Positions 15,837-24,839 of a stretch of DNA of 64,000 bases are shown one piece after another. Position numbers and translations under genes: made by a program. This stretch comes from an uncultured Bacteroidia bacterium (GTDB lineage: Bacteria; Bacteroidota; Bacteroidia; Bacteroidales; F082): NCBI GenBank assembly GCA_902799345.1, contig CADBZW010000004.1:1-64000 (forward strand), given 5' to 3'. Under the pieces are notes generated by a model. The model was not told the origin of the DNA. It did not search any database and saw only the letters and a list, made by a program, of their open reading frames with translations. Position 1 is the first letter of the stretch; each line of letters starts with the position of its first letter.

Positions 15837-17685
15837 CTATTTATAGTTTCTATTTGCGATTGTAATATGTTCGTATACCAGCGGCTCTTTCTCCATAGTC
15901 TCGGGTTGGCCGTGACCTTGGTATTCCCATGCTGCGACATACATAAAGTGCTCATCGTCGCGTAAGGTCTCGCCATCTTGGGTCTGGTGCTCGGTGCGGA
16001 AATGACCGCCGCACGATTCCTCGCGATGCATGGCATCGTCGATGACAAGCTGTGCCAGCTCGAAATAGTCCTCCAAACGGTAGGCTTTCTCCAACTCGGG
16101 ATTCATCTCATTGGCGTTGCCCGGGATGAAGACAGATTTCCAGAACTCTTCTTCCAATTGTGAGACTAGTTTCTTCGCTTTAGTGAGGCTCTCGGTGTTA
16201 CGGGCCATGCCGCAGTATTCCCACATGATCTTGCCTAAAGCCTTGTGGAAATGATCCACGGTCTTGTCGCCTCTAATGGTTGTCAATTTATTGAGACGTT
16301 CGCGCACAGCCACTTCTGCTTTGTCGAATTCTGGCGTTGTGGCTGAAATCTTCCCCACATAGATCTGGTCAGCGAGATAGTTCTGCATGGTGTAGGGCAA
16401 GACGAAATAGCCATCGGCCAAACCCTGCATCAGCGCGGAGGCGCCGAGACGGTTGGCGCCGTGGTCGCTGAAGTTGGCTTCGCCAGCGGCAAAGAGTCCT
16501 GGAATGGTGGTCTGCAGTTCGTAGTCGACCCAAAGTCCACCCATGGTGTAGTGGATGGCGGGATAGATCATCATCGGAGTCTCGTAAGGGTTCTCGTCCG
16601 TGATCTTTTGGTACATCTGGAAGAGGTTGCCGTATTTCTGTTCCACGACATCCTTGCCCAGACGTGGCCACGTCGCGAGGAACGAGGTTGCCGAAGGCAG
16701 GATAACGGCGTTCTAGGTAATAGTCGCGGTTTTCTTCAGGTATCTCTGTAGGTTTCAACTTCCCAGCACGTATGGCTTCGGCATCTTCCTTTTTCTTGGG
16801 CACCCAGATGCGTCCGTCGTTGCGCAGACTCTCACTCATCAAAGTGAGCTTTGATTGATAGTCACCATGCACGGGGATGCAGGTCGGGTGGATCTGCACA
16901 TAGCAGGGGTTGGCAAAGGCTGCTCCCTTGCGATGGCACACCCATGCCGCGCTACCGTTGCTGTTCATGGCATTGGTGGAGAGGTAATAGAGGTTGCCGT
17001 ATCCGCCGGTGGCGAGCACCACGGCATGGGCGGCATAGCGTTCCAAGTCGCCGGTGACGAGATTGCGGACGATGATGCCGCGGGCGCGGCCTTCCACCAC
17101 GACCAAGTCCATCATCTCGCTGCGCGTGTGCAGTTTCACCGTGCCTCGGGCGATTTCGCGGCTTAGGGCACCGTAGGCACCTAATAATAATTGTTGTCCC
17201 GTTTGACCTTTGGCGTAGAAGGTTCTGCTCACTTGTGCGCCACCAAAGGAACGGTTGTCTAAAAGGCCACCATAGTCGCGGGCGAAAGGCACGCCTTGGG
17301 CCACACATTGGTCGATAATGGCACCGCTGACCTCTGCCAAGCGATACACGTTTGCCTCACGGGCACGATAGTCGCCTCCCTTGATGGTGTCGCGGAAGAG
17401 GCGTTCCACACTGTCGCCGTCATTCTGGTAGTTTTTGGCCGCATTGATGCCACCTTGGGCAGCAATACTATGGGCACGACGGGGTGAGTCCTGAATGCAG
17501 AAGATGTCGACATTGAAGCCCATGGCACCAAGTGAGGCGGCTGCCGAGGCGCCAGCCAGTCCAGTGCCGACCACGATGATGTCGAGTTTGCGCTTGTTGG
17601 CCGGGTTGACCAGCTTCTGCGAGGCTTTATAATTGGTCCATTTCTCAGCGAGTGGACCTGCGGGTATTTTAGAGTCAAGTTTCAT
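15837..17685 (-). pseudogene. frdA: Fumarate reductase flavoprotein FrdA, frame broken by a deletion of about 92 bases
   Basis: The 5' part (17685 to about 16670) has the FAD motif [16 protein letters not shown], the flavin-linking His region [11 protein letters not shown], then [20 protein letters not shown] and LVPRDVA. The 3' part, in another frame, has [49 protein letters not shown] and the C-terminal helical domain. In Bacteroidota FrdA about 31 residues (S-R-A-A-K-E-R-C and on) link LVPRDVA to this LG. They are absent here. The observed 1849 bases plus 92 would give 646 residues, the normal size. As written, the enzyme would lose its capping-domain joint and C-terminus. It should oxidise quinol and reduce fumarate to succinate on the inner face of the membrane. 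Since frdB and frdC are intact, an assembly error is likely. Confidence 0.88.
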
Positions 17686-17695
17686 AGTCAGTCAT

Positions 17696-18502
17696 TTAAA
17701 GTCCGAAATACACCCCGATGACCACGACAGCGAACATCAGGCATACTACCCAAGTGTATATTTGACCAAGCACCTCAATGGCTTTGCCGTATTTGTAGTT
17801 ATACAACCCGAAGGTCTGGAACACGGCAGCAAAACCATGCCGCAGGTGAAACCATACAACTGTAAAGAACACCAAATAGGAAATGACAATGTGTAAGATC
17901 TTGAATTTCTCGCGGGCTTGGTGGTAGAAGTCAGGCTCGACTTCAAGTCCGGCGGCCTCAAGAACAGACTTGTCCTCTTTGTCCAAGTTGGTGAGCCAAT
18001 TCTCCTTGGCTGAGTATTCGCCGTGCTGTTCGGCATAGATGAATGCAGTGGATTGGGTTGTTTTCAGTGCCACGACATCTTCCGTTTTGGCCATATATTT
18101 GCCTTTCACCCAGCCGATTTTCACGAAATAAAAGTCCGTGAAATGCAGCAAAAGACAGGCAAAAATGAGGATGCCCGTCCACACTTGCAGTTTGGAACCA
18201 GTGTGCGTTTTGGAGCGTTGCGGCTTATGGTAGCCCTTGGGTCGGGCCATTTTGTTGGTAACAGCCAGCCAAATGGCCAGAACTGCATGCAGCAACAGTG
18301 CGGCAAGCAGCCCTATTTCCATCACTTTGACGATGACGTAGGTGCCCATGAAATGGCAGAATGCGTTATACCACTCGCCTCCGTCATGTCTTAAAATGAG
18401 GAGATTGGCGCTGGCGTGAAACAGCAGGAAGAAACTCAAGAAAGCGCCCAAAGCACCGACGAGGATCTTCTTGGAAATGGAATGTATCTTTGGTAAATTC
18501 AT
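17696..18502 (-). CDS. frdC: Fumarate reductase cytochrome b subunit
   Basis: 268 residues from MNLPKIHSISKK. Five hydrophobic segments are visible (about 12-33, 55-75, 100-120, 195-215, 240-262). Histidines suited to bind two b hemes occur in LLFHASANL, LLHAVLAIW, LLHFTDFYF, ILHIVISY and WFHLRHGF. This is the diheme cytochrome b subunit of the Wolinella/Bacteroides type. It is somewhat longer than usual because of a polar loop of about 60 residues between segments three and four (KTEDVVALKTTQ to EVEPDFYHQ), which would face one side of the membrane. It starts only 22 bases after the nqrF stop, which joins the Nqr and Frd gene sets into one transcription unit. Confidence 0.88.
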   Translation of the reverse strand: MNLPKIHSISKKILVGALGAFLSFFLLFHASANLLILRHDGGEWYNAFCHFMGTYVIVKVMEIGLLAALLLHAVLAIWLAVTNKMARPKGYHKPQRSKTHTGSKLQVWTGILIFACLLLHFTDFYFVKIGWVKGKYMAKTEDVVALKTTQSTAFIYAEQHGEYSAKENWLTNLDKEDKSVLEAAGLEVEPDFYHQAREKFKILHIVISYLVFFTVVWFHLRHGFAAVFQTFGLYNYKYGKAIEVLGQIYTWVVCLMFAVVVIGVYFGL

Positions 18503-18524
18503 GATAATAAGTATTTTCAGTTGA

Positions 18525-19826
18525 TTATTTCTTAGGTGCGCCTCCACCAAAGTCATCATACAAGATGTTCTCGGGTGCCACACCCAAATTGTCAAGCATG
18601 TTGACCACGGCGGCGCTCATCGGGCCGGGACCGCACATGTAGTATTCGATGTCCTCGGGAGCTTTGTGGTCCTTCAGGTAGGTGTCGTACATCACATTAT
18701 GCACAAAACCGGCAGTATATTTCACACCCTGTGCATCGGCAGCGGGGTCGGGGCGGTCCAAAGCCAAGTGGAAATGGAAGTTAGGGAAGTCTTTCTCAAG
18801 TTGCAGGAAGTCTTGCAGATAGAAGACCTCGTTCAAGGCGCGAGCGCCATAAAAATAATGCATCTCGCGGTCTCTTACGTTCAAGGTACGAGTCAAGTGC
18901 ATGATTTGTGCCCTCAAAGGTGCCATACCAGCGCCACCGCCTACCCAAATCATCTCTGGCAGCGAGATCCCTGAGCACACGGTCCCTGAGGCCTCTCGAA
19001 GGGTCGAAGGGCCGGCCTCAACATTGGCATGTTCTTTCACATGGAACTCGCCATAAGGGCCTGACATGATAACCTTATCACCCGGTTTCAACGAGAAGAT
19101 ATACGATGAGGCAATGCCAGGATTGACATTCATGAATCCTGAACGATCAGGTTTGAAAGGAGGCGTTGCAATGCGCACCGTCAGCATGAAGACATCGCCC
19201 TCAGCGGGATAGTTGGCCATCGAATAGGCACGGATGGTGGGTTCAGTGTTGACACATCGCAGGTCAAACATCTTGAATTTCTCCCACGAAGGCAGGTACT
19301 CCTCCCCTATCAGTTCCTTGTCGAAGTCGGCATATTTGATGTCGAACTTCGGTATCTTGATTTGTGCGTATGAGCCAGGCACGAAGTCCATGTGCTCGCC
19401 AGCGGGCAACTGCACCTTGAACTCCTTGATAAAAGTGGCCACGTTGCGGTTGCTGACCACCGTGCATTCGTATTCCTTCACGTTCAGAATCGACTGCAAG
19501 CGCCAGTGGTCCTGAATCTGCTTGCGGGTAAAGAATCCTACTTCAGTGGGCAAAATCGTTCCGCCGCCTTCCACCACACGGCATTTGCACTGTCCGCACG
19601 AGCCTTTGCCACCACAGGCAGAAGGCAGATACACTTTCTGTTCGGCCAGCGTGGCAATCAGCGTGTTGCCCGTCGGGACGGTCAGCACTTTGTCATCGTT
19701 GATGGTGATTATCACCTCACCTTTGGGCATGAGTTTGTTGCGCACCCATAGCAACAGGGCACCGAGCAGCAAAACGATGCCTAAGAAAACAATAATGCTA
19801 AGTAATATATTGGTTGTAAAATCCAT
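18525..19826 (-). CDS. nqrF: Na+-NQR subunit F, NADH dehydrogenase flavoprotein
   Basis: 433 residues. A single N-terminal membrane helix is followed by a [2Fe-2S] domain (CGGKGSCGQCKC), the FAD site RAYSMANYP, and the NADH-binding domain (GGGAGMAPLR, YYMCGPGPM). It takes electrons from NADH and hands them into the Na+-pumping complex. Between GEFHVKEHANVE and WVGGGAGMAP, about 20 extra residues (including GPSTLREASG and TVCSGISLPEM) replace the short loop of other NqrF proteins. This stretch is encoded by a GGCCCTTCGA/CTCAGGG-type palindromic repeat that keeps the frame. The loop lies on the surface between the FAD and NADH lobes, so it may be tolerated. Confidence 0.92.
   Translation of the reverse strand: MDFTTNILLSIIVFLGIVLLLGALLLWVRNKLMPKGEVIITINDDKVLTVPTGNTLIATLAEQKVYLPSACGGKGSCGQCKCRVVEGGGTILPTEVGFFTRKQIQDHWRLQSILNVKEYECTVVSNRNVATFIKEFKVQLPAGEHMDFVPGSYAQIKIPKFDIKYADFDKELIGEEYLPSWEKFKMFDLRCVNTEPTIRAYSMANYPAEGDVFMLTVRIATPPFKPDRSGFMNVNPGIASSYIFSLKPGDKVIMSGPYGEFHVKEHANVEAGPSTLREASGTVCSGISLPEMIWVGGGAGMAPLRAQIMHLTRTLNVRDREMHYFYGARALNEVFYLQDFLQLEKDFPNFHFHLALDRPDPAADAQGVKYTAGFVHNVMYDTYLKDHKAPEDIEYYMCGPGPMSAAVVNMLDNLGVAPENILYDDFGGGAPKK
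18966..19013. repeat. Palindromic CCTTCGA/CTCAGGG repeat inside nqrF
   Basis: On minus it reads GGCCCTTCGACCCTTCGAGA then GGCCTCAGGGACC, with a second CTCAGGGATC following. It belongs to the same family as the copy at 43325-43348. It is in frame and adds about 16 residues to NqrF. Confidence 0.75.
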
Positions 19827-19830
19827 AATA

Positions 19831-20445
19831 TCAAATTTTTATGCCCATAAAGGCCATGAAAGCGATACCCATCAAGCCAGTGATGATAAATGAAATGCCT
19901 ACACCCTGCAGACCTTTGGGAACTTTGGAATAGCGCAATTTCTCGCGGATGGCGGCGATAGCCACAATGGCCAGCAGCCAGCCAATGCCTGAGCCGAGAC
20001 CGAACACGGCGGCCTCTCCCACATTACTGAAGTTGCGCTCCTGCATAAAGAGCGAGCAGCCCAAGATGGCACAGTTCACTGCAATCAGCGGAAGGAAAAT
20101 GCCCAAGGCGGAATAGAGCGACGGTGTGAAGGTCTCAATCACCATCTCCAGAATCTGCACGATGGCTGCGATGATGGCGATGAAGAGGATATACGTCAGG
20201 AAGCTCAAATCGACAGAAGCCAATTTGGGGCTGATCCATGACAAGGCACCAGGCAAAAGTAGATATCTATTGATTAGATAGTTGACTGGAACGGTGACGA
20301 CCAACACAAAAGTCACTGCCAAACCCAAACCGGCGCTGGTCTTGACGGTCTTCGACACGGCAAGATAAGAGCACATGCCCAAGAAATAGGCAAAGATCAT
20401 ATTGTCGACGAAGACGGATTTAATAAATAGTCTGAAAAATTCCAT
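19831..20445 (-). CDS. nqrE: Na+-NQR subunit E
   Basis: 204 residues, six hydrophobic segments. It begins [23 protein letters not shown], cut here to [15 protein letters not shown] and [18 protein letters not shown], with a conserved Cys near the first helix and another in [12 protein letters not shown]. These paired cysteines hold an intramembrane iron centre shared with NqrD in the complex. NqrE and NqrD are inverted-topology homologues that form the core around the Na+ path. The gene is packed between nqrD (six-base gap) and nqrF (four-base gap) and has normal length. Confidence 0.93.
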   Translation of the reverse strand: MEFFRLFIKSVFVDNMIFAYFLGMCSYLAVSKTVKTSAGLGLAVTFVLVVTVPVNYLINRYLLLPGALSWISPKLASVDLSFLTYILFIAIIAAIVQILEMVIETFTPSLYSALGIFLPLIAVNCAILGCSLFMQERNFSNVGEAAVFGLGSGIGWLLAIVAIAAIREKLRYSKVPKGLQGVGISFIITGLMGIAFMAFMGIKI

Positions 20446-20451
20446 AGCCGT

Positions 20452-21078
20452 TTAGTTTTGGTTGTTCTCTTGCATTTCGGGGTTACGGGTTCGCTGAATC
20501 CAAATGATGACACCTACCACAATAAGTGCCATTGGTGGTAAAATCATGAGTCCGTTGTTTTGATAACCAGCCTCATAAAACGACTGCGGGATGATCTGGT
20601 AGCCAAGTAAGGTTCCTGAGCCAAAGAGTTCACGGAAGAAGGCTACAATGACAAGTATCAAGCTGTAGCCCAGTCCGTTGCCCAATCCGTCCAAGAACGA
20701 CTCCCCAGGCCCATGCGACAAGGCAAAAGCCTCCAAGCGCCCCATGATAATACAGTTGGTGATGATAAGTCCCACATAAACAGATAGTTGTTTGCTTACA
20801 TCGTAGGCGAAGGCCTTCAAGAATTGGTCAATTAAGATGACCAAGGTGGCCACAACGACAAGTTGCACGATGATACGAATACGGTTAGGGATACCCTTTC
20901 GCAGCAGCGAGATGATGAAATTCGACAACGCCGTCACGACCGTCACCGAGAGGCCCATCACCAAGGCAGGCTTGAGTTGGGCGGTCACGGCAAGGCAAGA
21001 GCAGATACCCAGCACCAAAACGGTGACGGGATTCGTCTTACGCAAAGGTTCTATAATGAATTTCTTCAAGTTAGCCAT
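20452..21078 (-). CDS. nqrD: Na+-NQR subunit D
   Basis: 208 residues with six hydrophobic segments. Typical NqrD signatures are VLVLGICSCLAVTAQ, with the iron-centre Cys, and LIITNCIIMGRLEAFA with the second. DGLGNGLGYSLILV and SFYEAGYQNNGLMILPP follow. It is a membrane core subunit of the Na+-translocating NADH:quinone oxidoreductase. The start is two bases after the nqrC stop, so translation is probably coupled. Confidence 0.93.
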   Translation of the reverse strand: MANLKKFIIEPLRKTNPVTVLVLGICSCLAVTAQLKPALVMGLSVTVVTALSNFIISLLRKGIPNRIRIIVQLVVVATLVILIDQFLKAFAYDVSKQLSVYVGLIITNCIIMGRLEAFALSHGPGESFLDGLGNGLGYSLILVIVAFFRELFGSGTLLGYQIIPQSFYEAGYQNNGLMILPPMALIVVGVIIWIQRTRNPEMQENNQN

Positions 21079-21080
21079 AG

Positions 21081-21695
21081 TTATTCTCCTCTCTCTGCTA
21101 TTCTGCTTAAATATGCCGAATATTTCTCCAGAGTGTTGTCAATCATTTCTTTAACTCCATTCGAAGTCTTGGTTGCTCCAGTGATAGCATCAAATTGAAT
21201 AGGAACGAGATTCCCATTTTCAAGTATCTGTTTGCCAGAGAATTGACCTTTGAATTTCTCGGTTGTGATTTCACCACCCAAACCAGGGGTTTCCGACTTG
21301 TGGTCGAAGTTGGCGCCCAAAATGGTCTTGCCATCGGCAGCAATGGCGAGATAGCCCCAAATGGGACCCCAAAGCCCGTTGCCCTGCATGGGGATGACGC
21401 TAATTTGTCGATCGATGACAAATAAAGGAAGCGTGCCCTCGTCAGAGATATTGCCGCTCTCATCCAAAAGGAATGAACCTGTGCAATGCTTCTCGAAAAG
21501 CAAGGGGGCGTTTTTGGCATCCACATTGGGAATGCCCGCCGCCGTAAGGATGCTGATGCGTTTCTCGTTCTTCTTGTTTCGGTCTTGGAAAGGCTGTAGC
21601 CACAAGGCCGTCACCGTGAGCAGCACCGCCACAATAACAATTAAAATAGTGGCGTATAAGAAGATATAACGATTGCTATTGACATCTTTCTTCAT
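21081..21695 (-). CDS. nqrC: Na+-NQR subunit C, FMN-binding
   Basis: 204 residues. One N-terminal membrane helix (FLYATILIVIVAVLL) anchors a periplasmic FMN domain with GLWGPIWGYLAIAAD, DHKSETPGLGGEI and the flavinylation motif ITGATKTS, whose last Thr carries covalent FMN. It is shorter than most NqrC proteins (about 230-260), mainly in the region between the anchor and LPLFVIDRQ. All functional motifs are present, so I read it as a compact version. The start overlaps the nqrB stop (ATGA). An ApbE-type flavin transferase needed for maturation is not in the window. Confidence 0.9.
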   Translation of the reverse strand: MKKDVNSNRYIFLYATILIVIVAVLLTVTALWLQPFQDRNKKNEKRISILTAAGIPNVDAKNAPLLFEKHCTGSFLLDESGNISDEGTLPLFVIDRQISVIPMQGNGLWGPIWGYLAIAADGKTILGANFDHKSETPGLGGEITTEKFKGQFSGKQILENGNLVPIQFDAITGATKTSNGVKEMIDNTLEKYSAYLSRIAERGE

Positions 21696-22918
21696 GACTT
21701 AACGGTTTTTGAGAGTTTTAAAGCACGATGTTGGCGCATTTTGATATTTCTGGCCACTACGCAGTGGTCGATGAGCGGGGCGAAGCAGTTCATGAGTAAG
21801 ATGCTGAGCATCATACCCTCGGGATAGGCCGGGTTGATGACACGCAGCATCACGGCGAAAATGCCGATGAGCAGGCCATAGATCCACTTGCCTGTGTTGG
21901 TTTGGGCTGCCGTTACAGGGTCGGTGGCCATAAAGACCGCACCGAACATGAAACCGCCCATCAGGTAATGGTAGTAGAACGGCACTTGCATGTATTCGTT
22001 GGCGCCAATGGCATTGAATAACAAGCCCATGAGGCCACCACCAAGGATGACTGAGAGCATAATACGCCAGCTGGCGATACCCGTAATCAACAGTAGGGTC
22101 GCACCGAGTGCGACCGCAATGACAGATGTTTCACAGGTAGAGCCAGGAATTGTTCCGATGAACATATCCAAGGCGGAAGCCGAAGGATGCACGCCAGCGG
22201 CCAATTCAGCCAAAGGCGTGGCGCTCGTGATGGCGTCGGTGCCCCAGAGGTCGGCGGCAACCCAAACGTTGTCGCCCGACATCCTAGTAGGATAAGCGAA
22301 AAAGAGGAAGGCGCGCGCCACCAAGGCGGGGTTGAGGAAATTCATGCCCGTGCCGCCGAAGACCTCCTTGCCGATGATGACAGCAAAGGCCGTGGCTAGG
22401 GCAAGTTGCCACAAAGGCGTAGTGACCGGCACAATCATCGGTATGATGAAACCTGTGACCAAAAAGCCTTCGTTCACCTCATGGTGCCGTATCTGAGCGA
22501 AGGTGAATTCGATGCCCAAACCGACGATATACGACACTGCCAACATGGGCAGCATGCGAAGGAATCCAAACCAAAGGCAATACCACCAACAGGCCACCGA
22601 GCCCAGTTCGTATGGCCAATCCGTGGCGTGGAGTGAAGTCTGGTAGCCGATGTTCCACATGCCAAAGAGCATGGCGGGAACGAGGGCGATGACAACCATG
22701 ATCATGGCGCGTTTCAAATCGATGGCGTCACGAACGTGGCTTCCACGCCTGGTGACCCGATTGGGCGTGAAGGCAAAGGTATGGAAAGCTTCGTATGTGC
22801 TTCCCAGCCAAGCCCATTTCCCTTTAGGCTTATGGGTCTCGAACCACTTTGCCAGCCCTTTAAACGCAGTGCTCTTCACTTTATACTCCTCACTCCTAAC
22901 TCCAAACTTCTTACTCAT
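21692..22918 (-). CDS. nqrB: Na+-NQR subunit B, FMN-binding membrane subunit
   Basis: 408 residues from the ATG at 22918, which follows GAAAGGAGGG and overlaps the nqrA stop (ATGA). About ten membrane segments. The flavinylation site is in DAITSATPLAEL, where Thr binds FMN. GGTGMNFLNPALVARAFLFF and DPVTAAQTNTGKW are standard NqrB motifs. The N-terminal residues MSKKFGVRSEEYKVKST are encoded by GGAGTTAGGAGTGAGGAGT-like simple sequence. They do not resemble other NqrB N-termini, so a repeat has probably contributed to this end. NqrB is the main Na+-channel subunit and passes electrons to the quinone site. Confidence 0.92.
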   Translation of the reverse strand: MSKKFGVRSEEYKVKSTAFKGLAKWFETHKPKGKWAWLGSTYEAFHTFAFTPNRVTRRGSHVRDAIDLKRAMIMVVIALVPAMLFGMWNIGYQTSLHATDWPYELGSVACWWYCLWFGFLRMLPMLAVSYIVGLGIEFTFAQIRHHEVNEGFLVTGFIIPMIVPVTTPLWQLALATAFAVIIGKEVFGGTGMNFLNPALVARAFLFFAYPTRMSGDNVWVAADLWGTDAITSATPLAELAAGVHPSASALDMFIGTIPGSTCETSVIAVALGATLLLITGIASWRIMLSVILGGGLMGLLFNAIGANEYMQVPFYYHYLMGGFMFGAVFMATDPVTAAQTNTGKWIYGLLIGIFAVMLRVINPAYPEGMMLSILLMNCFAPLIDHCVVARNIKMRQHRALKLSKTVKS

Positions 22919-24399
22919 GATAATCCCTCCTTTCTCAGTTTTTCCAATGCCTCGCGGATAATGGCTTGGATGTCGGTTTTCGATGTGTCGATGAACTCGC
23001 AAAGGGCGAAGTCTTCGGGATCAACTTCGTAAATGCCCAAATTCTCCATCAGCTCGATGTCGCCGATGATGCAGGCCTTGATGAGTTGCGTGGGATAAAT
23101 GTCGAAGGGGAAGACACGCTCGAAATTGCCCGTGAAGACCAAGGGACGCAAGTCGCCGTGGGTGTTGGTGTCGAATTTCCAGAAGTTTTCGAAGCGCGGT
23201 AGCTTGATGCCCATGGGCTTGATGGTGCTTTTCGGCATAAAGCCGCTGAGGAAAGTACGCGAGAAGCTGAACTTCCTAAAGCCAGGCATCAGCCAGCCCA
23301 TAAAGTCGTAATAGTCGCCTTCGGGCAGGATGCTCACCAAGTCGTCGTAGGCACTCAGAAAACCATCAGCGGCGATTTGTGTGCCGCTCAGGATGTCGCC
23401 CGATATGACGCGGTTTTGCTTCTTGACCTCGTTGGCATCTATCTTAGGATATTCATTGTTAATCAGTTGCGTTTCGGTAATCTCAGCCAGACAAGCCCCA
23501 AACTTTACACGATAATAATGAGGGTTCTTTATATTGGGTCCAGCCACGGCGACAACGCGCTCAGGCTTGTAAATTCCTGTGGCAACCAATTCACCCAACA
23601 CGGCAACATCCTGCAAGTTCATCGTCCAGATGATTTCTCCTTTATTAATTGGGTCAATATGGGCGATTTGGGTGCCGATGTTCCCCGACGGGTGGGGACC
23701 CTTCACATGGTGAATTTCTATTCGTCGCTTCGCGTCATTGACTCCGTCGAATGCAGAGCATTTGCGAGGAACGAAGCAATCCAGACTCGCAAGCTTCTGT
23801 CCCGGCCTAAAGCAAACATGCACCATCCCGTCTGTCAATTGCGTCAATGCTTCAATGCCTTTGACCAACATAGCCTCTTTGCCTTGCATGACAAAGTCAT
23901 AATCAGGTGCCAGAGGTGCGCTGCTGAAGGCGCTGACGAAAATGGCTTTGGGCTTGTCATCGGGGTTGGCGACAGTGCCAAAAGGTCGTTGGCGCAGTTG
24001 GGTCCAAAGGCCGCATTGCAGCATGGCTGCTTTGATTGCATCTGCTGTGGTCAAAGCCGCTGTCGCGGATTTGTAATCCGCGACGGTCGAGCCTGCGGAT
24101 TTGAAATCCGCTTCCACAACCACCTCCAAAAGTTTGCGTTTCTCGCCTCTCACAATGGCTTTCACCAGACCACTGACGGGTGAAGTGAAGCGGATGCGTT
24201 CATCGCTCTTGTCGCAAAACAAGGCATCGCCTACCGACACCCTATCGCCTTCCTCGACTAGCAAACGCGGCGTGAGGCCCACAAAATCAGTGGGCTTCAT
24301 GGCGTAGGTCGTGATGCTGCGTGCATCGGTGAGGCGTTTCTCAGCCGCTCCACTGATGGGCAGGTCAAGACCTTTCCGTATCGTTATGGTCTCAGACAT
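22915..24399 (-). CDS. nqrA: Na+-NQR subunit A with in-frame repeat insertions
   Basis: 494 residues, longer than the usual 445-450. It starts MSETITIRKGLDLPISG, one base after the preceding stop. Family motifs are FTSPVSGLVKAIVRGEKR, GPHPSGNIGTQIAHIDPINKGE and DILSGT. Two insertions explain the extra length. ADFKSAGSTVADYKSATAA near residues 97-115 comes from two GCGGATTTGnAATCCGC palindromes. SLDCFVPRKCSAFDGVNDAK near 205-225 comes from a GCGAGGAACGAAGCAATCC-type repeat. Both keep the frame and fall at variable loops. NqrA is the soluble subunit that binds quinone next to NqrB. Confidence 0.92.
   Translation of the reverse strand: MSETITIRKGLDLPISGAAEKRLTDARSITTYAMKPTDFVGLTPRLLVEEGDRVSVGDALFCDKSDERIRFTSPVSGLVKAIVRGEKRKLLEVVVEADFKSAGSTVADYKSATAALTTADAIKAAMLQCGLWTQLRQRPFGTVANPDDKPKAIFVSAFSSAPLAPDYDFVMQGKEAMLVKGIEALTQLTDGMVHVCFRPGQKLASLDCFVPRKCSAFDGVNDAKRRIEIHHVKGPHPSGNIGTQIAHIDPINKGEIIWTMNLQDVAVLGELVATGIYKPERVVAVAGPNIKNPHYYRVKFGACLAEITETQLINNEYPKIDANEVKKQNRVISGDILSGTQIAADGFLSAYDDLVSILPEGDYYDFMGWLMPGFRKFSFSRTFLSGFMPKSTIKPMGIKLPRFENFWKFDTNTHGDLRPLVFTGNFERVFPFDIYPTQLIKACIIGDIELMENLGIYEVDPEDFALCEFIDTSKTDIQAIIREALEKLRKEGLS
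23724..23784. repeat. GCGAGGAACGAAGC repeat inside nqrA, split copy
   Basis: GCGTCATTG and GCGAGGAACGAAGCAATCC are both present but are separated by about 24 bases; in the copy at 38128-38156 they are adjacent. It is translated on minus as SLDCFVPRK...NDAKRR, close to the SLDRFVPRDDAKR of the CPBP protease tail. Confidence 0.75.
24062..24111. repeat. Two CGGATTnnnAATCCG palindromes inside nqrA
   Basis: GTCGCGGATT TGT AATCCGCGAC (24062-24084) and GCGGATT TGA AATCCGC (24095-24111) are perfect inverted repeats 10 bases apart. They are translated on minus as ADFKSA and ADYKSA. A third member lies at 38103-38116. Confidence 0.85.
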
Positions 24400-24400
24400 T

Positions 24401-24706
24401 TTATTTGAGGTTAAGCAAGGGATAGATCTGCTTCACAAAAAGATCCTCGGCATTCTCCTTGGTGACATGATGCAGGAGAAAACCGTCATCACACAGTGTC
24501 ATATTCGGCCTCTCCTGGTTCATCATGGAACCAGTCTCGCACTTTACATTCACGCCATTGATGCACTCGTTGAAGCAAAAACTAGCTTTCAGTTCAATCA
24601 AGTCTTCCACATCATATTTCTTCAGCAAACTCTTGAATTCCTGAATCACGTCGTAAGAACCATTGAGGTGACACGAACTTCCAGTACAAATCTTTATTAT
24701 CATCAT
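24401..24706 (-). CDS. Thioredoxin-like [2Fe-2S] ferredoxin heading the nqr operon
   Basis: 101 residues. CTGSSCHLNGSYDV and SFCFNECINGV supply the four cluster cysteines. It is a close paralogue of the protein at 5635-5934, sharing KKYDVEDL, ELxASFC and the C-terminal TKENAEDLFVKQIYPLL stretch. Its stop is two bases before the nqrA start, so it is the first gene of the nqr-frd transcription unit. Such a ferredoxin is not a known subunit of Na+-NQR. It may couple the complex, or its expression or assembly, to the same redox pool that the hydrogenase-side paralogue serves; this is inference from position. Confidence 0.85.
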   Translation of the reverse strand: MMIIKICTGSSCHLNGSYDVIQEFKSLLKKYDVEDLIELKASFCFNECINGVNVKCETGSMMNQERPNMTLCDDGFLLHHVTKENAEDLFVKQIYPLLNLK

Positions 24707-24831
24707 TACATTGATTTATATATTATACCTTGTCTTTATTGGAACTTCCATAGCATTTACATACCTTATTATAATAATCATGCTACTCGTCCGCTTATTC
24801 GATATGTTTTTATCGTATCTATATCTCGCTG

Positions 24832-24839
24832 CAAAATTA
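24832..24839 (-). promoter_or_regulatory. Promoter minus-7 element for the nqr-frd operon
   Basis: CAAAATTA on plus, TAATTTTG on minus, 125 bases upstream of the first start codon, in the divergent gap with aspA. Confidence 0.5.
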
